From Bacillota bacterium (lineage in GTDB: Bacteria > Bacillota > Clostridia > Christensenellales > SZUA-584): a stretch of DNA of 14,734 nucleotides. This document shows positions 1 through 7,643 of the stretch, piece by piece. The position numbers and the translations under genes were made by a program. The notes beneath the pieces are model-generated. The model was not told the origin of the DNA and ran no database searches. It saw only the letters and a program-made list of their open reading frames with translations. How positions within the stretch are numbered: the stretch's first letter is position 1; each line of letters starts with the position of its first letter. The DNA lies in contig JAEZIZ010000049.1 in the NCBI GenBank assembly GCA_023415915.1, positions 1 through 14,734 of the forward strand. Reading direction: 5' to 3'.

Positions 1-1169
1 ACCACGTCTTTTTTAAACAGACAATAAAAATTAATGGGGAGCCAGCTTAATAAAAACACAGGGAACATAAGTATGCCGGCTATATTGTTCTTCAGCTTTA
101 CGCCCTGCAAAACAAGAACAAGCGCCGAAAACAACACCTGCCCAAAATAACCTGCCGCAAGGCCCGCGATAGCAATCACCAGGGCAGTCGCGCCGAAAGC
201 TTCCAGACCGGCCAGCGAAGCAAGCGATGTGACGACTGACAGCACGGTCAGCAGCACCTGATAAAGCGGGGTAAGGGCGAAAAGCAGCACATCGAGCGCG
301 CACCTGTTGTTATTCCTGAAGGCCGCAGAAAACAATTTTGAGTAATATGAATACACGCACATGTAAGAGCCCGCCGTCCATCTCTTGCGCTGCCGCATGG
401 AGGTAAAAAGCCTTGTCGGCTGCTCGTCGTATATAATAGCGTCCTCTACAAACACTATCCGCCTGTTCTTCAATACGCAAAGTATTGTGTATTCCATATC
501 CTCGGTCAGCGTCTTTACGGAAAATCCCGTTTCCTTAAGCAGCCTTTCCGACACCATATATCCTGTGCCGTATATATTAGCGCTGCGCCCAAGGTTCATG
601 CGGGCGCGGTTAATAAATATGTTAATAGTGCTGAAATAAACAGTGTAGCACCCGGATACCCAATTGCCCTTCACATTTTTACTGTCGCGCTTTCCCTGCG
701 CCGCTTGGTATCCCGCGCAAAGCGCGTCGTTCATGCGCTGCAAAAAGTTCGGGCTTACTACATTGTCCGCGTCGAAAATAACATAGCCGTCATAGCCCGA
801 ACGCTGCAAAACGGCAAGCGCCTTTTTTAAGACATCGCCTTTCGTTTTAACGGGCATTTGTATATCAAGTATACGCGCTCCCGCCTGTACGGCAATGCGC
901 GGAGTATCGTCCGTGCAGTTGTTGGGGATAACGAAAATGTCATAAAGCCCGCTTGGGTACGTCTGGCGCTTTAAGCTGTCGATAAGGCTGGAGATGACTT
1001 TCTCTTCGTTGCGCGCCGCAATGAGCACCGCGAACCTTTTTTGAGGCGCGTATGAACCCACGGGATTTTGTCTCTTCTTAAACGCCGCAAGCCCAAGTAT
1101 TATAAAATACAAGCTGTATAATACGAGCGGCAGGGACAGTATGTAGCATAAAATTATAAGGAAACTCAT
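1..1169 (-). CDS. Membrane family-2 glycosyltransferase, 3' end outside window
   Basis: This is a processive-type GT2 enzyme that would transfer a sugar from a nucleotide donor at the inner face of the membrane. About 389 residues are visible and the frame is still open at base 1, so the C-terminus is missing. An N-terminal membrane helix (about 3-28) is followed by the GT-A domain: a VLIAARNEE nucleotide-binding start (48-56), the DAD metal site (133-135), the TED acceptor-base motif (222-224) and QRKRW (260-264), the Q/RxxRW signature of cellulose-synthase/NodC-like enzymes. Two or more hydrophobic helices follow from about residue 285. The product (polysaccharide, glycolipid) cannot be told. 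ATG at 1169 fits the usual N-terminus; an in-frame ATG at 1196 would add nine residues. Neither has a clear ribosome binding site. Confidence 0.88.
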   Translation of the reverse strand, partial: MSFLIILCYILSLPLVLYSLYFIILGLAAFKKRQNPVGSYAPQKRFAVLIAARNEEKVISSLIDSLKRQTYPSGLYDIFVIPNNCTDDTPRIAVQAGARILDIQMPVKTKGDVLKKALAVLQRSGYDGYVIFDADNVVSPNFLQRMNDALCAGYQAAQGKRDSKNVKGNWVSGCYTVYFSTINIFINRARMNLGRSANIYGTGYMVSERLLKETGFSVKTLTEDMEYTILCVLKNRRIVFVEDAIIYDEQPTRLFTSMRQRKRWTAGSYMCVYSYYSKLFSAAFRNNNRCALDVLLFALTPLYQVLLTVLSVVTSLASLAGLEAFGATALVIAIAGLAAGYFGQVLFSALVLVLQGVKLKNNIAGILMFPVFLLSWLPINFYCLFKKDV

Positions 1170-1299
1170 AAATAAACATCTACTTTCGATTCTCATGACG
1201 CTTAAGCGCTGCTGCTTATATACTACGATACGCCGCCGTCACCCTGTTTACAGCGCTGAGCGGGTTATTCTGTCCATTAACATATAATGCATAGGCTGT

Positions 1300-1328
1300 A
1301 TTATATAATGCCAATAGTTTCTTTTCAA
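1300..1328 (-). promoter_or_regulatory. Vegetative promoter for the glycosyltransferase
   Basis: On the minus strand TTGAAA (1328-1323) and a perfect TATAAT (1305-1300) are separated by 17 bases. The predicted start near 1293 gives an untranslated leader of about 100-125 bases before the glycosyltransferase start. Confidence 0.7.
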
Positions 1329-1446
1329 GGTTTGTGTCTGAATTTGTAATAATTTCGTATTTTTTCGTAAAATGGCACCAGAGCTCCCTGCCTTTGCCAT
1401 ATAAAACTTTGGGCCGCACTTAAAAATATACGCCCGCCCGTTTTTC

Positions 1447-1455
1447 TGCTATAAT
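1447..1455 (+). promoter_or_regulatory. Extended -10 promoter for rqcP-ispDF
   Basis: TGC followed by TATAAT (1450-1455) is a consensus extended -10; there is no good -35. It decides the rqcP start: an upstream in-frame ATG at 1454 lies inside the -10 box and cannot be in the transcript, whereas ATG 1475 follows AGAGGTG at normal spacing. Confidence 0.65.
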
Positions 1456-1474
1456 GTGCAGAAAAGAGGTGTAT

Positions 1475-1732
1475 ATGAGACTCGATAAGTTTTTAAAGGT
1501 GTCAAGGATAATAAAGCGCCGCACGGTGGCGAGCGAAGCGTGCGACAAGCAGCGCGTGTCCGTAAACGGCAGCGTCGCAAAAGCGGGAAAAGACCTGAAA
1601 GTCGGCGACGTAATCGAGATACGCTTTGGCAGCAACACGCTCAAGGTAAAGGTGCTAAAGCTCTCCGAGACGGTGCGCAAGGAAGAAGCTGACGGCATGT
1701 ACGAAATACTGGAGGAATCTAAGCATGCCTAG
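1475..1732 (+). CDS. rqcP: RqcP (YabO) S4-domain RNA-binding protein
   Basis: This 85-residue protein is almost entirely one S4 RNA-binding domain. It begins MRLDKFLKVSRIIKRR and continues with the conserved RVSVNG and a VGDVIEIRFG strand, as in Bacillus subtilis YabO/RqcP. In that family the protein binds the obstructed 50S subunit with peptidyl-tRNA and RqcH and helps alanine tailing in ribosome-associated quality control. The length matches the family. The start is fixed by AGAGGTG and by the -10 box just upstream. The last eight bases overlap the ispDF start, which implies translational coupling. The assignment rests on length and motif order; the related Hsp15 family is longer. Confidence 0.88.
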   Translation: MRLDKFLKVSRIIKRRTVASEACDKQRVSVNGSVAKAGKDLKVGDVIEIRFGSNTLKVKVLKLSETVRKEEADGMYEILEESKHA

Positions 1733-2861
1733 CACTGTGGGCATAGTGCTGGCCGCGGGCAGCTCTGAGCGCATGGGCCAAAACAAGATGCTTATGCTTA
1801 TAGGCGGCAAAACCGTGCTGGAGCGCTCGCTTGAAGCGTTTGAGGCAGCGGGCCGCTTTGACCGCGTAATAATCGTCTGCCGAAAAAGCGATAACGAAGA
1901 AACCAATTGCATAGCACGGCGCGCGCTCACTGTTCCATATATTATTGTCGAGGGCGGCAGCGAGCGGCAGTACTCCGTGGAAAACGCGCTGAAAGCCGCG
2001 CAAGGGGCGCAGGTCGTCGCGGTGCACGACGGCGCGAGGTGCTTTGTAACCCCTGCAGTAATACGCGCGTGTGTAGACAAAGCGTACGAGACGGGCGCGG
2101 CCGCCGCGGGCGTGAAAACAAAGGATACGATAAAGGCAGTGGAAAATGGGAACATTACGGACACGCTCGATCGCGAGCGGCTCGTCAACATACAGACGCC
2201 GCAGGCGTTTAAGTACGAGCTTCTTATGGACGCCCACAGAAAGGCGAAGGCCGACGGCTTTACAGGCACGGACGAGTGCATATTGCTCGAGCGGCTGGGG
2301 CTGCCCATAAGCTTCGTAGAGTCGCGTTACGACAACATAAAGATTACGACGCGGGAGGATATAGTGCACGGTATGGCGATAGCGGGCAGGCAATCAAGGA
2401 CGGGCATAGGCTGCGACGCCCACAGGCTTAAGGAAGGCCGCAAGCTCGTGCTTGGCGGCGTGGAGATACCGTATCATAAAGGGCTCTTAGGCCACAGCGA
2501 CGCGGACGTGCTGCTGCACGCCGTCATAGACGCGCTGCTGGGTGCAGCCGCCGCGGGCGACATAGGCCGCCATTTCCCCGAAACAGAGGAGTACCGCGGC
2601 ATTAGCAGCTTAGAGCTGCTGGGGCGCACCAAGGATATAGTCGCTGAAAAAGGGTATGGCATAGTCAACATCGATGCGACGATAGTCTGCCAGGCTCCGA
2701 GGCTCGCGCCGTACATAGACCCCATGCGCGCTAATATCGCCGCGGTTCTTGAGATGGAAGCGGACGCCGTCAGCGTAAAGGCCAAGACGACGGAAGGCAT
2801 GGGCTTCGAGGGCAGCGGGGAAGGAGTCTCCGCCATGGCGGTAGCGACGGTTATCGGGTAG
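1725..2861 (+). CDS. ispDF: Bifunctional IspDF (MEP cytidylyltransferase / MECDP synthase)
   Basis: A 378-residue fusion of two MEP-pathway enzymes. IspD (about 1-222) makes CDP-methylerythritol from methylerythritol phosphate and CTP. It shows LAAGSSERMGQNK (9-21, with K21 at the CTP-binding lysine position), VHDGAR, TPQAF, TGTDECILLE and KIT with K206. IspF (about 225-378) cyclises CDP-ME 2-phosphate to the cyclodiphosphate. It shows metal ligands D231, H233 and H265, the GHSDAD stretch (256-261), DIGRHFP and TEGMGFEGSGEG. All key residues appear intact in both halves, joined by only a few residues. GGAGGA (1711-1716) precedes the ATG, which overlaps the rqcP stop. The intermediate enzyme IspE lies separately at 10024-10884 on the other strand. 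Confidence 0.95.
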   Translation: MPSTVGIVLAAGSSERMGQNKMLMLIGGKTVLERSLEAFEAAGRFDRVIIVCRKSDNEETNCIARRALTVPYIIVEGGSERQYSVENALKAAQGAQVVAVHDGARCFVTPAVIRACVDKAYETGAAAAGVKTKDTIKAVENGNITDTLDRERLVNIQTPQAFKYELLMDAHRKAKADGFTGTDECILLERLGLPISFVESRYDNIKITTREDIVHGMAIAGRQSRTGIGCDAHRLKEGRKLVLGGVEIPYHKGLLGHSDADVLLHAVIDALLGAAAAGDIGRHFPETEEYRGISSLELLGRTKDIVAEKGYGIVNIDATIVCQAPRLAPYIDPMRANIAAVLEMEADAVSVKAKTTEGMGFEGSGEGVSAMAVATVIG

Positions 2862-2868
2862 ATAAAAC

Positions 2869-2897
2869 TTGATTTTTTTATTTCGTTATATAATAAT
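2869..2897 (+). promoter_or_regulatory. Possible promoter for leuS
   Basis: TTGATT (2869-2874) lies 17 bases before AATAAT (2892-2897). An overlapping TATAAT (2889-2894) is a better -10 but only 14 bases away. One of these probably serves leuS, because the 138-base gap makes simple read-through from ispDF less likely. Confidence 0.4.
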
Positions 2898-2928
2898 GTA
2901 CGAAGCAATCTAAGTTTAAAGCCTCGTT

Positions 2929-2960
2929 TGTCATTCCGAGCATAGATATGTGAGGAATCT
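2929..2960 (+). repeat. Short palindromic intergenic repeat (TGTCATTCC...GGAATCT type)
   Basis: TGTCATTCCGAG at 2929-2940 and GAGGAATCT at 2952-2960 form an imperfect inverted repeat (ATTCC against GGAAT) about 30 bases long. From memory, sequences of this pattern recur between genes in several bacterial phyla. It would sit in the leuS untranslated leader. Copy number in this genome is unknown to me. Confidence 0.5.
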
Positions 2961-2999
2961 TAAACAAAAACGCTAGCTTTAATCGTTTGGGAGATACAT

Positions 3000-5417
3000 A
3001 TGGATTTTTTGCAGATACAAAAGAAATGGCAGAAGAAGTGGGAAGAGACGGGACTGTATAAGTTCGACAGGTCGAAGGCGGACAAAAAGAAGTACATACT
3101 CGAGATGTTCTCATATCCGTCGGGCGCCAAGCTGCACGTCGGCCACTGGTACAACTACGGCCTTTCGGATTCATACGCGCGCTATATGCGCATGAAGGGT
3201 TTCGAGGTTTTCCAGCCGATGGGCTTCGACGCTTTCGGCCTGCCCGCCGAAAACTACGCGATAAAAACAGGCATACACCCAGAGGATTCGACGCTTTCCA
3301 ATATAGAGACTATGGAGCGCCAGCTCCGCGAAATGGGCGCTATGTTCGACTGGGATTACGAAATAAAGACATGCATGCCCGACTACTATAAATGGACGCA
3401 GTGGTGCTTTTTGCAGCTTTACAAAAAAGGCCTCGCTTACAGGAAGGAAGCGCCGGTAAACTGGTGCCCCGGGTGCAACACCGTGCTCGCAAACGAGCAG
3501 GTAATAAACGGCTGCTGCGAACGCTGCGACTCGACGGTGGTGCGCAAAAACTTAACGCAGTGGTTCTTTAAGATAACCGATTACGCCGAGAGGCTGCTAA
3601 ATGGCCTCGACGGCCTCGACTGGCCCGAAAAGACGAAGACAATGCAGCGCAACTGGATAGGAAAATCCACGGGCGGCGAGATAACGTTCAAAATAGAAAG
3701 CGGCGGCGAGTTCACCGTGTTCACGACGAGGGCGGACACATTGTTTGGGTGCACGTACTGCGTATTGTCGCCCGAGCATCCGCTGACGCTGGAGATCACC
3801 ACTCCCGAGCAGCGCAAGGCTGTCGAAGAATACATTGAATACGCCGCACGCGCAAGCGAGATAGACCGGCTTTCAACCGTGCGTGAAAAGACGGGCGTGT
3901 TTACGGGCGCGTACGCTATAAACCCGATAAACAACCGCCGCATACCGATATACGCGGCCGATTACGTACTCGCGACATACGGCACGGGCGCGGTTATGGC
4001 CGTGCCTGCGCACGACGAAAGGGACTTCGAGTTCGCGACAAAATACGGCCTGCCTATAGAGCGCGTAATAAAGTCGAAAAACGGCGAGCCCGACGACCTG
4101 CCGTACGTCGAATACGGCGTTTTGGTAAACAGCGGCGAGTTTTCCGGCCTTGATTCCGAAGCGGGCAAGAACGCAATAATAGAAAGATTAAAGTCGATGC
4201 GCGCGGGAGACTTTAAAGTGAACTACCGCCTGCGCGACTGGCTGATATCGCGCCAGCGCTACTGGGGCGCGCCCATACCTATAGTTTACTGCGACAAATG
4301 CGGCGAGGTTCCCGTGCCCGAGAGCGACCTGCCGGTGAAGCTGCCGTACGACGTGGACTTCACGCCCGACGGCACGTCGCCGCTGCTTAAATCAAAGTCG
4401 TTCCTCAATACCACCTGCCCGCACTGCGGCGGCCCTGCGCGGCGCGACGCGGATACTATGGATACTTTCGTGTGTTCGTCATGGTACTTCCTGCGCTACC
4501 CCGACAACAGGAACGCCGAGAAGGCGTGGGACACCGCATGGATAAATAAGATGCTGCCGGTGGATAAGTATATAGGCGGCGCCGAGCACGCGTGCATGCA
4601 CCTTCTGTACGCGCGGTTCTTCACAATGGCGCTTCACGACATGGGATATTTGGGCTTCGACGAGCCTTTCAAGTCGCTCGTGCATCAGGGCGTAATATTA
4701 GGCCCCGACGGCATGCGCATGAGCAAGTCGCGCGGCAACGTGATATCGCCCGACGAATATATAAAACAATACGGCAGCGACGTATTCCGCACATATCTTG
4801 CTTTCGGCTTCTCTTACGTAGAGGGCGGCCCGTGGAACGAAGACGGCATAAAAGCGGTCTCGAAGTTTTTAGAGCGCGTCGAACGCATAGTTTTGCGGCT
4901 CAAGGACGTTACGGAATCGAGCGGCGAGGGCAAAGCAGAGATATTGTACGCGCAGAATTACTGCATAAAACACGTGTCCGCAGATATCGAGGCGTTCCAG
5001 TTCAACACCGCTATTGCGCGCATAATGGAGTTTACCAACGCGCTGTATAAATACGCGGACTTATCGCCCGACAAAGACGTATGCCGTGACGCGATAAGCG
5101 CGCTCATACGCCTCATAGCTCCGTTCGCTCCGCATTTCGCCGAAGAGCTTTGGGAAACGATAGGCGAAGAATACTCCGTTTTCAACCAGCCGTACCCCGT
5201 TTGCGACGAAAGCGCATTGGTTCTCGACACCGTGGAGATGCCGCTGCAGATAAACGGCAAGCTGCGCGCGACTTTTAAAGTCGCTTCCGGCGCCACGAAA
5301 GAGGAAATAGAAGCGTATATAATGAACACCGAGAGCCTTTCTTCCATGTTCGCTGGGCGCGAGGTTAAAAAGGTTATTATTATACCCGGCAAGATAGCGA
5401 ACATTGTGGTGGGTTAG
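3000..5417 (+). CDS. leuS: Leucyl-tRNA synthetase
   Basis: This 805-residue class I synthetase charges tRNA-Leu with leucine in the cytoplasm. The order is typical of bacterial LeuRS: the HIGH-type HVGH (46-49), the GFDAFGLPAENYAI block, a Cys4 zinc site (WCPGC...CCERCD), the CP1 editing domain with TTRADTLFG and VPAHDERDFEFA, LRDWLISRQRYWGAPIP, a second CxxC pair (YCDKCG...CPHCGG), IGGAEHACMHLLY, and the KMSKS loop. That loop reads RMSKS (573-577) rather than KMSKS, while the lysine and serine needed for activation are kept. The anticodon-binding and short C-terminal domains complete it, so the gene is full length. GGGAGA (2989-2994) supports the ATG. Ile codons are mostly ATA: 16 of the first 18. 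Confidence 0.97.
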   Translation: MDFLQIQKKWQKKWEETGLYKFDRSKADKKKYILEMFSYPSGAKLHVGHWYNYGLSDSYARYMRMKGFEVFQPMGFDAFGLPAENYAIKTGIHPEDSTLSNIETMERQLREMGAMFDWDYEIKTCMPDYYKWTQWCFLQLYKKGLAYRKEAPVNWCPGCNTVLANEQVINGCCERCDSTVVRKNLTQWFFKITDYAERLLNGLDGLDWPEKTKTMQRNWIGKSTGGEITFKIESGGEFTVFTTRADTLFGCTYCVLSPEHPLTLEITTPEQRKAVEEYIEYAARASEIDRLSTVREKTGVFTGAYAINPINNRRIPIYAADYVLATYGTGAVMAVPAHDERDFEFATKYGLPIERVIKSKNGEPDDLPYVEYGVLVNSGEFSGLDSEAGKNAIIERLKSMRAGDFKVNYRLRDWLISRQRYWGAPIPIVYCDKCGEVPVPESDLPVKLPYDVDFTPDGTSPLLKSKSFLNTTCPHCGGPARRDADTMDTFVCSSWYFLRYPDNRNAEKAWDTAWINKMLPVDKYIGGAEHACMHLLYARFFTMALHDMGYLGFDEPFKSLVHQGVILGPDGMRMSKSRGNVISPDEYIKQYGSDVFRTYLAFGFSYVEGGPWNEDGIKAVSKFLERVERIVLRLKDVTESSGEGKAEILYAQNYCIKHVSADIEAFQFNTAIARIMEFTNALYKYADLSPDKDVCRDAISALIRLIAPFAPHFAEELWETIGEEYSVFNQPYPVCDESALVLDTVEMPLQINGKLRATFKVASGATKEEIEAYIMNTESLSSMFAGREVKKVIIIPGKIANIVVG

Positions 5418-5418
5418 C

Positions 5419-5928
5419 GTGAAACGCGGCGTATTTTCCACGCGTTTCATGGCGGAAGCGGGCATAATAGCGGCGCTGTATTTTGTGCTTACCGTCGCCG
5501 TGGCCCCGCTCGCTTACGGCCAGATGCAGATACGCATATCAGAAGCGATGTGCGTGCTTCCGTTTTTTACGCCCGCCGCCGTGCCGGGGCTTTTCGTCGG
5601 CTGCGCGCTCGCCAATCTTTTCAGCCCGCTAGGCATATGGGACGTCGCTTTCGGCTCGCTTGCCACTCTTATTGCCGCCCTTATTACATACCGCATAAAG
5701 CAAAAGTGGCTGCTGCCATTGCCCACGATAATATTGAACGGCCTTATAATAGGCGCGGAACTTACGCTGCTCGCCGCGCTTCCCGAGTTCGGCTTTCTGC
5801 CTAAAGACGTCTACTGGGTATCCGCCGCTTACGTAGCCGCAGGTGAAGCGATAGCTACGTACGCGCTCGGCATGCCTCTTTTTTTCCTGCTTAACAAACA
5901 CAAGGATAAATTATTTCAGAGAAGATAA
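5419..5928 (+). CDS. queT: QueT-family queuosine precursor transporter
   Basis: A hydrophobic 169-residue protein with about five membrane helices, matching the QueT family by its hallmark block: an N-terminal helix IIAALYFVLTVAVAP, then QMQIRISEAMCVLPFF, then GLFVGCALANLFSP. These are thought to be substrate-binding components of ECF-type transporters that import a deazapurine queuosine precursor; this is by homology only. I start it at GTG 5419, two bases after the leuS stop, with GGTGGG just upstream; an in-frame ATG at 5449 would remove ten basic residues. QueT genes elsewhere often follow a preQ1 riboswitch, but there is no room for one here, so it should depend on leuS transcription and translation. 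A queuosine-type reductase relative lies at 10871-11749. Confidence 0.8.
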   Translation: MKRGVFSTRFMAEAGIIAALYFVLTVAVAPLAYGQMQIRISEAMCVLPFFTPAAVPGLFVGCALANLFSPLGIWDVAFGSLATLIAALITYRIKQKWLLPLPTIILNGLIIGAELTLLAALPEFGFLPKDVYWVSAAYVAAGEAIATYALGMPLFFLLNKHKDKLFQRR

Positions 5929-5940
5929 TACTGCGGGAAC

Positions 5941-5961
5941 GGTCCTCTGTTCACAATGACT
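5941..5961 (-). repeat. Possible degenerate copy of the 2929-2960 repeat, inverted
   Basis: Read on the minus strand this stretch begins AGTCATTGTGAAC and ends GAGGACC. It resembles the GTCATTC...GAGGAATC repeat with a shortened middle. If real, two inverted copies bracket leuS-queT. The match is weak. Confidence 0.3.
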
Positions 5962-6001
5962 GTATGCCTTCTCTATTGGCAAGGCCAATGTAGCCGTAAA
6001 A

Positions 6002-6036
6002 GGAAAAGAGCGCCTCATGGCCCCGACGCTCTTTCC
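6002..6036. terminator. Bidirectional hairpin between convergent queT and acetyltransferase genes
   Basis: GGAAAAGAGCG (6002-6012) pairs with CGCTCTTTCC (6027-6036) except for one bulged A. On the minus strand the stem is followed by CTTTTA, and on the plus strand by a poor ATATTT tail. It lies between converging genes, where a shared terminator is expected. A smaller perfect inverted repeat, ATTGGC/GCCAAT at 5975-5989, lies just upstream. Confidence 0.5.
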
Positions 6037-6142
6037 ATATTTAAAAGCTGGCTTGCTTGTTAAATACAAATATATACTACCGATATGAACAAACTGTTAA
6101 CGGTTGTTGTTAAAATTGTGAAATATTGATTAACTTAAAGCT

Positions 6143-6598
6143 TTAAAGCTCTTTTATCATAGTCAGACGTTCGTCGCCCGTGCCGTATTCGTCAATAGAG
6201 GAGGATACCGAAAACCCGAGCTTCTCGCGATACGTAGAGAGCGCCTTGAAATTGGCCGGGTCGACGGTAAGCTGCACCTTTTCTATTCCCAGCTCCTTGA
6301 TATCAGTGAGCGCGAAGTCGAGCAGAGCGACGCCAATGTCGAAGCCGGAGAATTTGGGCAGCACAGCGATACTTAATAGGTACGCAAGATAAGGATCGGC
6401 CATATCGCGTAAAAAATACGCGCATGCGACAGCCTCGTCTTCTTCGTCGACTGCGACGTATATCCTGCCGTGGCGCATAAGAGGAATAATTACGTATTCG
6501 TTAAGCGCGCCGTTGCCGAAAGCCGCCTTTTCGATATGCAGTATGTTGTCTATCAAATCAGCGTTTGGTTTTTCAACCGCTTTGAAAGTAATGGTCAT
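6143..6598 (-). CDS. GNAT-family N-acetyltransferase
   Basis: A 151-residue single-domain GNAT protein that should move an acetyl group from acetyl-CoA to an unknown amine. The fold can be followed: an N-terminal strand, HIEKAAFG, the central strand IYVAVDEEDEAVACAYFL, then LLSIAVLPKFSGFDIGVALLDFAL, where the acetyl-CoA loop has lost the usual Q/RxxGxG/A pattern (KFSGFDIG), and a C-terminal NFKALSTYREKLGF typical of the family. ATG 6598 is preceded by GGAGGGG (6608-6602); the longer frame would start on a TTG that is part of the ribosome binding site. It is the last of four closely spaced minus-strand genes. A RimI-like protein acetyltransferase is possible but not shown. Confidence 0.8.
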   Translation of the reverse strand: MTITFKAVEKPNADLIDNILHIEKAAFGNGALNEYVIIPLMRHGRIYVAVDEEDEAVACAYFLRDMADPYLAYLLSIAVLPKFSGFDIGVALLDFALTDIKELGIEKVQLTVDPANFKALSTYREKLGFSVSSSIDEYGTGDERLTMIKEL

Positions 6599-6622
6599 AT
6601 ACCCCTCCAAAAATATGTGAAT

Positions 6623-7372
6623 TCAGTCTTCAGGAAACAGCTTATGCGGCTGCTTTACGCCCGTGTATTCGGCGGCGTAGGCTTCGCCGCTGCTAAACGA
6701 GCGCTTGCCCATAAGCGAGTCGGCCTGAAAGCTGAACGCATTGTTTTCGCTGACGATTATATGGTCTATGAGCTCTATGCCGAGCGTACCCAGCGCCTTG
6801 ACTATATCATGTGTCGTGCTGATGTCGGCGGACGAGGGCGTAACGCTGCCGCCCGGGTGGTTGTGGGCGACAAGCCCCTTTACGGCATGATGGCGCAGAG
6901 CGCCCGCGGCAATCTTGTTCATATACACCGGCGATTCGGATATGCTGCCTTCCGAAAGCTTCTCGTAATGTATCACCCTGTTCTGCGTATCTAGCCAGAT
7001 TACGTAGAACTGCTCGAACGCCTTGCCAAAAAGCAGCGCCTTTGCGAACTCGCACGCGTCCTTTATCGTCTTTATCGAGGGACGCTTGCCGAGTTTGCTG
7101 CGCTGGTATGCCCTGAATACCTGGGGAAACATTGTAATATAAGCGGCGGCGCGTTTGCCAATGCCTCCCACCTGCTGAAGGTCTTTTGGGTCGGCTTCCA
7201 GCACGCCGAAAAGGCTGCCAAACGTTTCTATGAGCCTATGCGCGATATCGTTCGTGTCCACACGGGGCAGCGCGTAAAACAGTATGTATTCAAGAATTTC
7301 ATGGTCCTCAAAACCTTCGAGACCTTCGTTTAAATATCTGTCCGTCAGTCGCTGCCTGTGGCCTTCGTGCAT
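6623..7372 (-). CDS. radC: RadC family JAB-domain protein
   Basis: This 249-residue protein has the two-part RadC layout: an N-terminal helical region with a helix-hairpin-helix (VGGIGKR, 68-74) and a C-terminal JAB/MPN domain carrying the metal motif H170, H172, S180, D183 (HNHPGG...PSSAD). The family was named for a supposed DNA-repair role that has not held up, so its biochemical job is unknown. A metal-dependent hydrolase or DNA-associated role is suggested by the motifs. GGAGGGG lies at normal distance before the ATG. It follows the zinc-ribbon gene by 21 bases and precedes the acetyltransferase by 24, so co-transcription is likely. The last 25 residues are more variable than the core. 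Confidence 0.93.
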   Translation of the reverse strand: MHEGHRQRLTDRYLNEGLEGFEDHEILEYILFYALPRVDTNDIAHRLIETFGSLFGVLEADPKDLQQVGGIGKRAAAYITMFPQVFRAYQRSKLGKRPSIKTIKDACEFAKALLFGKAFEQFYVIWLDTQNRVIHYEKLSEGSISESPVYMNKIAAGALRHHAVKGLVAHNHPGGSVTPSSADISTTHDIVKALGTLGIELIDHIIVSENNAFSFQADSLMGKRSFSSGEAYAAEYTGVKQPHKLFPED

Positions 7373-7393
7373 AAGACCCCTCCAGATCAGGCC

Positions 7394-7600
7394 TTAAGCG
7401 GAACATCCCTTGCAACAGCTGCAGTTTCCCCCGCTGCAGCCGCCGCCTGAGTTACCGCCTCCACCAAAATAGCATTTTCCCTGATAATAGCGCTTAGTGT
7501 TTTGCGACGAGCACGCAGGGCAGCTCGGCTTTTTATCCGGGCTCGTCAATTCTTCAAATATATGCTTACAGTCTTCGCAGACGTATTTAAGTAACGGCAT
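7394..7600 (-). CDS. FmdB-like zinc ribbon protein with Gly/Cys-rich tail
   Basis: A 68-residue protein with the FmdB/putative regulatory zinc-ribbon pattern: MPLLKYVCEDCKHIFEEL at the start, then CPAC, giving Cys ligands 8, 11, 27 and 30. The function of such small proteins is not settled. After residue 43 the sequence turns into a glycine and cysteine-rich tail (GGGGNSGGGC...CSCCKGCSA) with six cysteines in the last 26 residues, which could bind more metal. I use the second of two adjacent ATGs (7600), since it starts the conserved MPL and gives the better spacing from GGGAGGA. It lies between corA and radC. Confidence 0.75.
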   Translation of the reverse strand: MPLLKYVCEDCKHIFEELTSPDKKPSCPACSSQNTKRYYQGKCYFGGGGNSGGGCSGGNCSCCKGCSA

Positions 7601-7643
7601 CATGTCCTCCCGCTGATTGTTTTCGTATTATGCCGAATATGTA

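Larger units (their letters stand above)
1170..1474. other. Intergenic region between the glycosyltransferase and rqcP
   Basis: This gap separates two divergent genes and holds a promoter for each. A 67-codon GTG-started reading frame on the minus strand (1216-1419) exists here, but it has no ribosome binding site, begins directly after a stop codon and contains a complete promoter (1300-1328), so I treat it as chance. I see no other gene. Confidence 0.6.

Noticed and set aside
1216..1419. 67-codon minus-strand reading frame before the glycosyltransferase
   Set aside because: It starts with GTG right after a stop, has no ribosome binding site, and a complete TTGAAA-17-TATAAT promoter lies within it. 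Most likely untranslated DNA.
1454..1474. Upstream ATG giving a longer rqcP
   Set aside because: The ATG lies inside the TATAAT box, so it would not be transcribed; ATG 1475 has the ribosome site and the family N-terminus.
5404..5418. TTG start for queT inside leuS
   Set aside because: GTG 5419 follows GGTGGG and gives the usual family N-terminus; the TTG has no ribosome site.
5929..6142. Possible gene or RNA between queT and the acetyltransferase
   Set aside because: Only the terminator hairpin, a small palindrome and a weak repeat remnant are visible; no credible reading frame or promoter-terminator pair.
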